In this document: positions 40,999 to 48,617 of the stretch, piece after piece | Layout of the letters: every line of letters starts with the position of its first letter | Numbering within the stretch: the first letter of the stretch is position 1 | Origin: Candidatus Doudnabacteria bacterium RIFCSPHIGHO2_02_FULL_42_25 | GTDB lineage: Bacteria; Patescibacteria; Doudnabacteria; UBA920; O2-02-FULL-48-8 | NCBI GenBank assembly: GCA_001777665.1 | Contig: MFEQ01000006.1 | Span: 262,956 to 326,955, forward strand | DNA length: 64,000 nucleotides | Direction of reading: 5' to 3' | Translations under genes and position numbers: made by a program | The notes under the pieces: model-generated | The model's input: the letters and a program-made list of their open reading frames with translations, nothing else | What the model was told of the DNA's origin: nothing | The model's database searches: none

Positions 40999-41072
40999 AC
41001 CATTTCGAGTGATTAGCGAGAAATCGCTTCTTAAAGCTTAAGGGAGCGATCTCTCGTTCCACTCGAGATGGG
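40999..41072. repeat. 74-bp palindromic repeat, copy 2 (hrcA-grpE gap)
   Basis: ACCATTTCGAGTGATTAGCG to TTCCACTCGAGATGGG, same orientation as the copy at 40434-40507. Compensating changes (GAGTGA with CACTCG) keep the stem paired. Confidence 0.9.
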
Positions 41073-41074
41073 AT

Positions 41075-41230
41075 TTAAAATAAATTAATATTAAAAGTCT
41101 CAGCCGAGGAATCAGAAATAACACTTGAAAATATTCCAGCGAGAGTTTCTAAACCTTCTTTTTCTCTTGTATAATCGTTGAGCTTTCTTTCAATAACTAT
41201 TTTTGGCTGAGGGTTATCTATATACATCAT
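41075..41230 (-). CDS. 51-residue protein coupled to hrcA
   Basis: Starts with ATGATG directly after the hrcA TAA and ends at 41075, three bases from the 74-bp repeat. Sequence: MMYIDNPQPKIVIERKLNDY, TREKEGLETLAGIFSSVISD, then SSAETFNINLF. No family recognised. Zero-gap placement implies translational coupling within the CIRCE-controlled operon. No membrane segment. Confidence 0.55.
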   Translation of the reverse strand: MMYIDNPQPKIVIERKLNDYTREKEGLETLAGIFSSVISDSSAETFNINLF

Positions 41231-41962
41231 TTAAATATTAATTATTAAAACAATTACAGCACTTCCGGAGATTAATTTTGATAAATAATTTAGAATCGAC
41301 ATATTTTTCGCATAAGACATGCGCTTCGAACCCACGATCCCGATCACACCTTTTTTACCATTCTTGAGTTGAATATTTGAAACAACTAGACTCAAATCTT
41401 TCGGTACAGTGACTGGAGCTTCCCCGCCAATAAATGCTTCTGCGGAGACTTCTGAAGTTTTGATGAGTTTCGTCGCGTGATCGTCAATGTTTTCCAAAAG
41501 CTCGGCGACTTGCTTCATGGTCCTATTATCTGCAAATTCCGGTTCTCCGATGATGTGGGAAAGGCCTGTGGCAGATGTTTCGTTTGGAAGCAGGGTAAAA
41601 GCAGCTTGGCCGGAAACTTGAGAGATCAGGTTCGAGAGCGAACGCCCGAGCTGTTCATGCGAGGCTTGAAGTTTGATTAGTTCGCCCTTTAGCAGCCTGC
41701 GTTCTTTTTCTGACAATTCAAATCTCCGCATAAGCTCGTTTACGAAATAACGATATCCCTGATCAGTGGGTATCCTGCCTGCGGATTTGTGCGGCTGGTA
41801 GATATAGCCAGCTTTTTCCAAAGCAGCCATTTCATTGCGAATAGTTGCAGAAGACTCCCGAAAATTATATTTCTCGGCCAATTCTTTGGATCCGACTGGA
41901 TTGGCCGTTTCTGAGTATTCTTTGACTATTGCAGCTAGTATTTTTTGAGCCCGTATTTCCAT
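41231..41962 (-). CDS. hrcA: Heat-inducible transcription repressor HrcA
   Basis: Represses chaperone genes at CIRCE. N-terminal winged helix: MEIRAQKILAAIVKEYSETA, NPVGSKELAEKYNF, SSATIRNEMAALEKAGYIYQ, then PHKSAGRIPTDQGYRYFVNE. At 243 residues it is shorter than the usual 340; the middle insert domain looks reduced, while the GKKGVIGIVGSKRMSYAKNM end is kept. Two CIRCE elements lie directly upstream. Confidence 0.95.
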   Translation of the reverse strand: MEIRAQKILAAIVKEYSETANPVGSKELAEKYNFRESSATIRNEMAALEKAGYIYQPHKSAGRIPTDQGYRYFVNELMRRFELSEKERRLLKGELIKLQASHEQLGRSLSNLISQVSGQAAFTLLPNETSATGLSHIIGEPEFADNRTMKQVAELLENIDDHATKLIKTSEVSAEAFIGGEAPVTVPKDLSLVVSNIQLKNGKKGVIGIVGSKRMSYAKNMSILNYLSKLISGSAVIVLIINI

Positions 41963-41965
41963 ACA

Positions 41966-41992
41966 TTAGCACTTAAACGAATTGAGTGCTAA
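41966..41992. promoter_or_regulatory. CIRCE operator 1
   Basis: TTAGCACTT, 9 bp, GAGTGCTAA: one mismatch to the TTAGCACTC-N9-GAGTGCTAA consensus. It begins 3 bp from the hrcA start codon. Confidence 0.95.
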
Positions 41993-42004
41993 GTCATTAT
42001 AAAA

Positions 42005-42031
42005 TTAGCACTCAACCCTGTCAAGTGCTAA
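42005..42031. promoter_or_regulatory. CIRCE operator 2
   Basis: TTAGCACTC, 9 bp, AAGTGCTAA: one mismatch to consensus. It is 12 bp from the first CIRCE, so HrcA could bind both cooperatively. The gap contains an AT-rich TATAAAATTA. Confidence 0.93.
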
Positions 42032-42046
42032 GATCGCTCGGACAGA

Positions 42047-42129
42047 TTGTAAAATTACCGACCGTAAAATTCTGCTGAATTTTCGGCCTATGCGCTCGCA
42101 CCGTCGTGCTGCGCGAATTAATTTTACAA
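42047..42129. repeat. MITE-like palindromic element, copy 2
   Basis: Ends TTGTAAAATTA / TAATTTTACAA; reverse complement of the element at 22267-22351 with scattered changes. It contains AAAATTCTGCTGAATTTT and the GCGCTCGCACCGTCGTGCTG arm. It sits between the CIRCE elements and the small gene at 42195. Confidence 0.85.
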
Positions 42130-42194
42130 CTATCCTCGCTTAAGCATTTATTGGAATTATGCTAGAATTTAATTACACATGAGGAGGGTTCACT

Positions 42195-42431
42195 ATGATC
42201 ACACGGACCAAGGTTGCCGTAGGTGTTACCACCACGGTGGCCGGTATAGTGCTACTCAGCGTCATCTATGCACATCGGTACTCCCTCGACCCACGGCTGG
42301 TGATCGTGCCCCGCGAAGATCCACCCGAAGATGACTGGGGTCGACCATTCCCCGAATTCCCTCCAGAGCAACACAAACTAGGCTCACAGCTCCAAGCAGA
42401 TCCGAGCGATCGTTGGTCGACAGTCCACTAG
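42195..42431 (+). CDS. Small single-pass membrane protein
   Basis: 78 residues. N-terminal membrane helix (VAVGVTTTVAGIVLLSVIYA) followed by a proline-rich acidic tail (PREDPPEDDWGRPFPEFPPE). GAGGAGG lies 8 nt before the ATG and a hairpin terminator follows. G+C-rich cassette-style gene between heat-shock and surface regions. No family recognised. Confidence 0.6.
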   Translation: MITRTKVAVGVTTTVAGIVLLSVIYAHRYSLDPRLVIVPREDPPEDDWGRPFPEFPPEQHKLGSQLQADPSDRWSTVH

Positions 42432-42450
42432 TCTCGCCGACTAGGCTTCC

Positions 42451-42485
42451 AGCTTCCCGCTTCCCCCACCGGAAGCTTTTTTTTA
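42451..42485 (+). terminator. Terminator of the 42.2-kb gene
   Basis: AGCTTCC, 13-nt loop, GGAAGCT followed by eight T. Confidence 0.8.
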
Positions 42486-42522
42486 TTTCACTAATTTACC
42501 AGTAATACTTATCCCTTGTCCC

Positions 42523-43098
42523 TTACTTCTTGAGTTCGGCTATGACTATATACCTCTTCCACGCAGTACCAATTGGATAAGACGTTTGAAGTGTTAATAA
42601 ATACTTAGATTCATCTTGCTGCAACACTGACAGGTCTTTTGCATCCACGACTTTTTTCTCTTTGACTTCATAAGTATATCCGCGGCCAGCATGATCACTG
42701 ATGATAATTTTCGCGCCGATGTCGATATTTGGAAGAGTCGCAAACACAGTTTTATAGTCGCCTTTTGACCACAGGTAATCCGAGGAGTGACCGAAGATAT
42801 AAACATTCCCAGATTCACCAGGAACTGCCGTGTCAGGAAAATGCACGACACCTTTTCTTAAATCTTCTTGAAACTTTTTCTCATCGTTGTCTGTGGCATA
42901 GATAATCGGAGCTTTCACAGCCAGGGAATCGATAACCAGTAAATTCGGTTCAACTAAATTTTCATCCGTTGGCTCATTCGGTGTATTTTCAATTTTACCA
43001 AAAAAAACATAATCTATGTTTTTATAAACATAGTCCCAGTTTAGGACTACGATAATAGCCACGAGTAAAAAAAGTACTTTAAAAATATATTTAATCAT
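42523..43098 (-). CDS. Sortase-family protein with Ser at the catalytic Cys position
   Basis: 191 residues. N-terminal membrane anchor (IFKVLFLLVAIIVVLNW) and a sortase beta-barrel: VYIFGHSSDYLWSKGDY holds the catalytic histidine, and LTLQTSYPIGTAWKRYIV occupies the TLxTC motif with the conserved arginine present. The cysteine is serine (codon TCT, one base from TGT). The gene directly follows the LPRTG-bearing protein, its likely substrate. The barrel and the His/Arg pair are seen; lack of cysteine means it may be inactive, use serine, or have changed function. Confidence 0.85.
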   Translation of the reverse strand: MIKYIFKVLFLLVAIIVVLNWDYVYKNIDYVFFGKIENTPNEPTDENLVEPNLLVIDSLAVKAPIIYATDNDEKKFQEDLRKGVVHFPDTAVPGESGNVYIFGHSSDYLWSKGDYKTVFATLPNIDIGAKIIISDHAGRGYTYEVKEKKVVDAKDLSVLQQDESKYLLTLQTSYPIGTAWKRYIVIAELKK

Positions 43099-43117
43099 GA
43101 GTTTATTTTAGCATTAT

Positions 43118-43143
43118 AAAAAGCCCCCGCACATGGGGGCTTT
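43118..43143 (-). terminator. Terminator of the LPRTG-protein gene
   Basis: AAAGCCCCCATGTGCGGGGG followed by CTTTTT on the minus strand, between the LPRTG-protein gene and the sortase gene. Confidence 0.85.
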
Positions 43144-43148
43144 AAAAT

Positions 43149-44882
43149 TTATACTTTTACTACTTTTAGTCTTTTTCTTCCGAGCAATACTACTGGTACT
43201 AGTAATAGTCCTAGTAAGTCTGCGTAGATATTCGGATTAACTCCGGTTCGAGGAAGTTCAGTCGTAGCTCCCAAAATCTGGGGGGTCGGACTTGGACTTG
43301 CAGCTGGACTTGGAGTTGGTCCGCCAGCTGGCGGAGGTGTCGGACTTGGAGGAACTGGGCCTGGCCCTGAAGCTCCACTACTCGAACCACCGCCCCCGCC
43401 GCCTCCACCGCCCCCGCCGCCACCTGGATTACCACCTACGTCATTCAAGGTAAAGTGGGCGTTGAGAGTAATATCACCATTGATAGTAACCTGACAAGGT
43501 GTAGTTGGTCCTAGACAAGTATTGGCCGCAGGAGCCCCACTAGTCACTGACCAGCTGTTATCGAAATTCGAGCCTTCATCAGCAGTAGCGGTTAAGCTAA
43601 CTACTGTTCCTTCATCATAAACTTGAGCACAATTATTTGCTTCGCCATTGCTGTCGCAAAGAATCAATTCATCATCGTCAGTAACTACACCTTCCCCATC
43701 GCCACTCGTGGTTATAGTCAAAGTGAATTGAAGCGGGCCCCCACTGCCTTCATCTTCTTCGAAAACTACTGAAACATTTTTGTTAGAATCCATAGTTAAA
43801 GTACAGACTGTGGTGGTTTCCGCGGCACAGTCGCCGCCCCAGCTGACAAAATGCCAACCAGCATCAGCAGTTGCGGTCAAAGTCACGACTGTATTTTCAT
43901 TATAAACATCATCGCAGTCAGTGGCTTCACAATCAATACTACCAACATCAGAACCTGCAGAACCATCCCCTGTGACGTCAGTCACGGTCAGCGTGTACTG
44001 AATAGGTTCATGGACAATTTCGTTACAAACGCCATCATGGTCAGAATCTTCGTAGCCTTCAGGAATTACAACTTGAATTCCTTCAAGATTAGTACAAAGA
44101 TCTGGATGTGGTTCTTCTTCTGTAAAAGTGTTTACTATGGTACAGCTAGCTGAACCATTGGAGCTGACTTCAACACTATCACAATTATTACTAGTCTGAC
44201 TCCAATTATTATTTGGAACTGAAATTTCAGATACAGTATAAGTACCAGGAGCCAATGTCAAAACTTCACTACCAATACCTCCATCAGTTTCGATAGTGAA
44301 ATTATCGTCAGTACCCGTGGTGTAGGAAAAACCAAAAGTCCCATTAGCGTTATGGGTTTCTTTGATCACTCTCAAAGTTCCGTTATAAAAACAAGAGCCG
44401 TCATCTTCTGTAGCTTCCTCATCAAAATTCAGAGCAGAACCATCAGTACAACCGAGCACTGGATCTGGCTCGCCATCGCCATCACATGCTCCTTCATTCC
44501 AAATATCTTCGTTGACATCATTCCAATTTTTTCCAGGATAGGAACCAACACTATTACCGTCTTGGTAGTGGAATGGCGGAATAATGTCATTGATATGGCC
44601 ATCGTGCCCAGTGATAGCACTGTTTACAGAAACATCTCCTGAAGACTTATAAGCATCAGATGCATCCCAGTGACAAAGTGCAATTTTCTTCATCACTGCC
44701 CCGCCAAATGGATCATGATCAGCAGTAGCCATTAACGGGGACATAGCTAAAACTAGCATGGCGATGACCATACCTGCATGCAAAAATTTGATGTTGCTTT
44801 GGCTGTTAACTTTTGATTTTCGAGCGACTCGGACTCGCCCTTTACTCTGGGACCGAACTAGTTTTTTCTTGGAAGTACTGCG
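43149..44882 (-). CDS. LPxTG-anchored surface protein with repeat domains
   Basis: 577 residues from the ATG at 44882 (AAAGG upstream). Basic N-terminus with signal helix (FLHAGMVIAMLVLAMSPLMA). Domains: a prealbumin-like domain (TLRVIKETHNANGTFGFSYT) near residue 170, a calcium-binding DSDHDGVCNE loop, two InlB-B-type repeats (YTLTVTDVTGDGSAG, WHFVSWGGDC; FTLTITTSGDGEGVV), and a glycine/proline-rich stalk with PPPAGG from the TCCGCCAGCTGGCGGA palindrome. The end is ELPRTGVNP, a hydrophobic helix (IYADLLGLLLVPVVLLG) and RKRLK: a classic sorting signal. Adjacent to the sortase gene. Confidence 0.88.
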   Translation of the reverse strand, partial: RSTSKKKLVRSQSKGRVRVARKSKVNSQSNIKFLHAGMVIAMLVLAMSPLMATADHDPFGGAVMKKIALCHWDASDAYKSSGDVSVNSAITGHDGHINDIIPPFHYQDGNSVGSYPGKNWNDVNEDIWNEGACDGDGEPDPVLGCTDGSALNFDEEATEDDGSCFYNGTLRVIKETHNANGTFGFSYTTGTDDNFTIETDGGIGSEVLTLAPGTYTVSEISVPNNNWSQTSNNCDSVEVSSNGSASCTIVNTFTEEEPHPDLCTNLEGIQVVIPEGYEDSDHDGVCNEIVHEPIQYTLTVTDVTGDGSAGSDVGSIDCEATDCDDVYNENTVVTLTATADAGWHFVSWGGDCAAETTTVCTLTMDSNKNVSVVFEEDEGSGGPLQFTLTITTSGDGEGVVTDDDELILCDSNGEANNCAQVYDEGTVVSLTATADEGSNFDNSWSVTSGAPAANTCLGPTTPCQVTINGDITLNAHFTLNDVGGNPGGGGGGGGGGGGGSSSGASGPGPVPPSPTPPPAGGPTPSPAASPSPTPQILGATTELPRTGVNPNIYADLLGLLLVPVVLLGRKRLKVVKV

Positions 44883-44971
44883 CATAGAGTTTTGACCTTT
44901 CTTTTCGCCAACTGGCGAATTAATTTTAACTGTAGACTGTAGCCTAAGCAATGTAAATTGTCAAGACTGAC

Positions 44972-45000
44972 AAAAAAACCGCTCTTTTCGAGCGGTTTTT
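44972..45000. terminator. Hairpin terminator after the 45.0-kb surface gene
   Basis: AAACCGCTC / GAGCGGTTT with loop TTTTC, A-run on one side and T-run on the other. Confidence 0.85.
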
Positions 45001-45012
45001 GTGGATTTCGAG

Positions 45013-46524
45013 CTATTGGTTAACGTTTGAAATCGGTAAACCGATTACATACGCGAACCGACCACAATCTACAACCACGAGATGGCTGAAGCTGTGCCCT
45101 CGTTCCTCAAACACGCTAGCACTTGGGAATGGGAAACGAGTGTTGTTTTTCACTTCAAACACTGCAGCAGAATTGCCGCACTTGATGATCGATCCATCTG
45201 GATGCGAGTCATTTTCAGTGATAGCTGCATCAGTACTCATGGTTCCGAGATCAGAATCAGAAATTTTCTTGACTTGTCCGAAGGCAAATCCGAGTCTTCG
45301 GAAAGCGTTTTCAGATGTAAATCCTTTTTTCTTACCTTTGTTGGTGACAAACCAAACTGTCGCATCAGTTCCTTGAACCAGTGTTCCACCAGCTGGTAGT
45401 GCTGGTAAGTCAGTTACTGGAATTCCTGTAGGAGCAGAGGCAAGTACAGTGATGTTTTGAAATTTATGACCGCGAGCATGGAAAACTGCAGCACCACGGA
45501 AGGGCTTCAGTCTGCAAGCAGCAGCCAGATAGACAGTTGGGCTATCCCCAATTTTGTAGAGTCGGCCATTTCTAATTCCTTGACCGCAATTTTTTCCCGT
45601 TTCTTCTTCTTCCTCATCCCCATCCTCGTCATCATCGTCAGAAGGAGGTGTAACTACTGTACCACCGAAGTCACCTGTGATAGCAGGGTCGCCAGTGGCA
45701 TTATTATTGGCAGCATCTTTGATCACTGAACCTGTGACAGTGACAGTATCACCGACTGCAACTGTTGGCACTGAAGTACCAGCTGAAAGAACAATAACCA
45801 GCTCAGTACCAGCAGTATTCCATGTCGCAGATCCGAGAGCACCAGCGCCATCTTTCCATGAATGTGTATTGTTTAAGACCAATACCGTATCAATATTAGC
45901 AGCATCGATCGTGGCTTTGTTAGTCGCTTCACCAAAAGTCAGCAATACTCGGTCGCCGGCTTCCAGAGCAGCTGTTCCACCTGTGTTTTGGGCCACTGCT
46001 GTAGTCAGCACTGGACCTGCACTATCCGCATTGATCGCAGCTGTAGTAACAGCAACAACCGTCGGCGAATTGGCAGAGGTGACAATTCCGTCTGTAGCTA
46101 ACGTTACTGTGACGCTATCTGGACTAGCCCATCCAGTAGCAGCAGTTTTCAAAACTACAAAAAACTTTCCAGCAGCATTGTTGGAAGCTGTAGTAACTGT
46201 AGTTACACTCCCGATGTTCACGGTAGTGTTGCTGCCCGCGAGCATGTCTCCTGAATCAAATGAACCATCACCATCGTCCATAAATACTGAAACGTTGGCA
46301 AGGTCAGCAGAAACAGCAGTGGCACTGTCCACAGTGACTGCTACAGAAGATAAGGTTTCAGCAGCATCAGCTGTAAAGGTGAACTCAATCACGGCTTTTT
46401 CGCTATCTGCAGCTACAGCAGTAGCTGAGGTGACCAGTGAGGTCGGACCCACACTGACTGAAACAGCAGCTAAAGCTACACCTGCGACAAGAAACAACCC
46501 CCCTAAAATCGCAAATTTCTTCAT
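45013..46524 (-). CDS. Secreted surface protein with C-terminal repeat modules
   Basis: 503 residues from the ATG at 46524 (TAAGGAAAAT upstream; MKKFAILGGLFLVAGVALA is a signal peptide). Residues 20-330 are Ala/Thr/Val-rich beta domains (VSVGPTSLVTSATAVAADSE; DRVLLTFGEATNKATIDAAN). An acidic linker DDDDEDGDEEEEE follows. The C-terminus has three related modules with a G-x-x-Y/V-x-(V/I) and (R/K)-x-F pattern: GRLYKIGDSPTVYLAAACRL, ATVWFVTNKGKKKGFTSENA, SAAVFEVKNNTRFPFPSASV. Such modules occur in surface-layer-like proteins. No LPxTG. Role structural by inference. Confidence 0.75.
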   Translation of the reverse strand: MKKFAILGGLFLVAGVALAAVSVSVGPTSLVTSATAVAADSEKAVIEFTFTADAAETLSSVAVTVDSATAVSADLANVSVFMDDGDGSFDSGDMLAGSNTTVNIGSVTTVTTASNNAAGKFFVVLKTAATGWASPDSVTVTLATDGIVTSANSPTVVAVTTAAINADSAGPVLTTAVAQNTGGTAALEAGDRVLLTFGEATNKATIDAANIDTVLVLNNTHSWKDGAGALGSATWNTAGTELVIVLSAGTSVPTVAVGDTVTVTGSVIKDAANNNATGDPAITGDFGGTVVTPPSDDDDEDGDEEEEETGKNCGQGIRNGRLYKIGDSPTVYLAAACRLKPFRGAAVFHARGHKFQNITVLASAPTGIPVTDLPALPAGGTLVQGTDATVWFVTNKGKKKGFTSENAFRRLGFAFGQVKKISDSDLGTMSTDAAITENDSHPDGSIIKCGNSAAVFEVKNNTRFPFPSASVFEERGHSFSHLVVVDCGRFAYVIGLPISNVNQ

Positions 46525-46596
46525 ATTTTCCTTATTAATGATATTAATATTATAGTACATATTATAATCGTTTGTCATCAGATGTTCGTTACATGG

Positions 46597-46602
46597 TATA
46601 AT
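46597..46602 (+). promoter_or_regulatory. -10 element of the prepilin gene
   Basis: TATAAT eight nucleotides before the ATG, with a TTGTCA-like -35 19 bp upstream. No Shine-Dalgarno, so a leaderless or near-leaderless mRNA is expected. Confidence 0.5.
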
Positions 46603-46610
46603 TAACCCAA

Positions 46611-47120
46611 ATGCCCTCATTTTTAAGAAACAAAAACCAAGGATTTATCCAGCACCACTTTTCTTTTGGAAAAGTGGTGACTGGATTTACACTGATAGAA
46701 CTACTCGTAGTCATTGCGGTTATCGGGATTTTAGCTGCGGTAGTTTTGGTTGCTATGCAACAATCGAGAATTAAAGCGCGAGATGCCGTACGTAAAGATC
46801 AAATTCAAACAATCAGAAGAGCTTTGGAGATTCATCGGTTTGAAACCGGAGCCTATCCAAATGGCGGAGCAGTAGGGGGTCCGAACAATGAAACTGATAT
46901 TCAAAATCTCGCGGGATTCCTTGTTCCGAACTATCTCAAATCCATCCCAAATGATCCGAAAAATTCACCACAAAATTACAGGTATGTCTGGCGGCAGGCG
47001 GGAGCCGCGATGGGATTGTTTGTTCCATTTAGCAATGACGGTGGGACGAGCTGTAAAATTGTCACCCCAGGTGCTCAAGCTAATTGGTTTGGCAACGGCA
47101 CCCCAATTTGTAATTTTTAA
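46611..47120 (+). CDS. Type IV prepilin / pseudopilin
   Basis: 169 residues with the class III signature GFTLIELLVVIAVIGILAAV (cleavage after the G at residue 25, F methylated, E5 kept). Pilin core follows: ARDAVRKDQIQTIRRALEIH, ETGAYPNGG. The leader peptide is long (25 residues), because HHFSFGKVV is encoded by an inverted repeat (CACCACTTTTC / GAAAAGTGGTG, 46653-46679). RQAGAAM at about residue 128 comes from a GGCAGGCGGG palindrome-like segment. A prepilin peptidase is not in the window. Confidence 0.92.
   Translation: MPSFLRNKNQGFIQHHFSFGKVVTGFTLIELLVVIAVIGILAAVVLVAMQQSRIKARDAVRKDQIQTIRRALEIHRFETGAYPNGGAVGGPNNETDIQNLAGFLVPNYLKSIPNDPKNSPQNYRYVWRQAGAAMGLFVPFSNDGGTSCKIVTPGAQANWFGNGTPICNF
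46653..46679. repeat. Inverted repeat inside the prepilin leader
   Basis: CACCACTTTTC, TTTTG, GAAAAGTGGTG: 11-bp perfect arms. It lies in frame just before the cleavage site and lengthens the leader. Confidence 0.65.
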
Positions 47121-47123
47121 CTT

Positions 47124-47666
47124 ATGTCCTCCAGGGTATTCGCTTTACTATGTCTAATAGTTTTAATGCTCGTTGCCGGATTTTTCTTTGTGCAGCAATA
47201 TGATCAAAATAACCCAGCTGATGTTATAGTCACGCCTACGCCAGAAGCAACTCCACTTCCCTCACCGCAACCAATCACATCTCCGACGCCGCCTCCGAGT
47301 ATTACTCCAACTCCAGAACCAACCCCCACGCCGACGCCGACGCCAACCCCGACTCCAGAACCCATACCTACTCCAACCCCGCCACCTACCCCCAAAACTG
47401 TCACTGTTTATATGAACAATAACACCTTTAACCCCTCTAACCTCACGATCAACAAAGGTGACACTGTCAAATTCGTGAACGATGACGATGTCTCCCACTG
47501 GCCAGCATCAAGTCCCCATCCCACGCACACTACTTATCCTGAATTTGATTCAAGCAGACCCATAGCCGCTGGCGGAAGCTGGTCATTCACTTTCACCTAT
47601 GTCGGGGCTTGGAGTTATCACTGCCATCTCCATCCCAGTATGTCAGGATTTATTACTGTCCAATAA
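47124..47666 (+). CDS. Membrane-anchored cupredoxin
   Basis: 180 residues. N-terminal helix (FALLCLIVLMLVAGFFFV), a Pro/Thr linker (residues 35-90), and a plastocyanin-like domain with type 1 copper ligands: the first histidine in DDVSHWPASSPHP, then WSYHCHLHPSMSGFITV supplying Cys, His and Met. It starts 3 bp after the prepilin gene. Likely an extracytoplasmic electron carrier or copper binder. Partner unknown; ndh at 29 kb is the only other redox gene here. Confidence 0.88.
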   Translation: MSSRVFALLCLIVLMLVAGFFFVQQYDQNNPADVIVTPTPEATPLPSPQPITSPTPPPSITPTPEPTPTPTPTPTPTPEPIPTPTPPPTPKTVTVYMNNNTFNPSNLTINKGDTVKFVNDDDVSHWPASSPHPTHTTYPEFDSSRPIAAGGSWSFTFTYVGAWSYHCHLHPSMSGFITVQ

Positions 47667-47711
47667 AAAATTTCACTTTAAAAATAGCCCGGTCACCCGA
47701 GCTGTTTTTAA

Positions 47712-48617
47712 TTATTTATTCTTTTTCTTGTTATTATCATTACTCGTGCTTTGGATTACAGAAGGCCCGGCAAGTCCTGAATTATTCCCGAGTGGACACG
47801 GATCTTGCAAATCTTCGTATTTGTCCTTCAGTGTATTATAAGCACCGTTTGATCCGGGATATACGGCTTGGAACTCACTTGTCACCTCTGCTGGTGTATG
47901 TGGAAAGCCATCTATCGTTTTTGCATTGAGATAAGCAGACACAATAATTCTACCCAAAGCATTTAATCCACCGCCGCCCTGTTCCAAAACTTGCAGTAAA
48001 GACTTTCCTGGAAAAGCATCTTCTCCAAACACAGTCAGGAACAAAGTATTTGGGTAAATGCCATCACTGGTTGGGTAGCTCCCAAAGTGCTGTTCCTGCT
48101 TCCAATATCCAGGACTGCAACCTTGGACTGGAGGAATGACTGTAATTGTAATTTTACAGCCATAGTCCCCTCCCTCAATCACGATTTCCCCATCATGATT
48201 TTGAGAGACATGTCCTTCTATTGCTGGAACATTAAATTTGACTTGCCAATGATCAGCTGGATCAGTTTCGGTCACTGTGGCCGAAACCAAAGTATCCGGT
48301 TCCACCGGCAAATCAATACTGGTTAAATCCAAAAATGGACACAAATTTTTTAGCCCGTCTACCGGATCCAATGTAGTAAAGTATTCAGCAAAATTATTAT
48401 CAGTATCCAGCTGAACCGTGTATGTCTCATCCACATTTTCACCAGGAAAGACAGTACCGAAAGGAATGGCAGTATGCGAAACTAAAATCACATCAACCGA
48501 GGCATTAACTTTTAACGTGCTGCTTTGAACCAAACTTAATCCAGACACCAACAACATAGTGACTATGAGTAAAGCCAAACGCTTGATAACTTTATTTCGA
48601 AAATTCTCAAATTGCAT
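47712..48617 (-). CDS. Secreted TasA-like/surface protein
   Basis: 301 residues. Signal helix (LALLIVTMLLVSGLSLVQSS), then ILVSHTAIPFGTVFPGENVD, sharing the FGTVFP motif with the two TasA-like proteins at 51.7 and 53.2 kb. A cysteine-bearing middle part contains CSPGYWKQEQHFGSYPTSDG and YPNTLFLTVFGEDAFPGKSL. Last gene of the six-gene operon; its start overlaps the previous stop by 11 bp. Confidence 0.7.
   Translation of the reverse strand: MQFENFRNKVIKRLALLIVTMLLVSGLSLVQSSTLKVNASVDVILVSHTAIPFGTVFPGENVDETYTVQLDTDNNFAEYFTTLDPVDGLKNLCPFLDLTSIDLPVEPDTLVSATVTETDPADHWQVKFNVPAIEGHVSQNHDGEIVIEGGDYGCKITITVIPPVQGCSPGYWKQEQHFGSYPTSDGIYPNTLFLTVFGEDAFPGKSLLQVLEQGGGGLNALGRIIVSAYLNAKTIDGFPHTPAEVTSEFQAVYPGSNGAYNTLKDKYEDLQDPCPLGNNSGLAGPSVIQSTSNDNNKKKNK

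Noticed and set aside
47204..47404. Glycine-rich minus-strand reading frame
   Set aside because: It is the antisense of the Pro/Thr-rich linker of the cupredoxin gene; low complexity on one strand creates the other.
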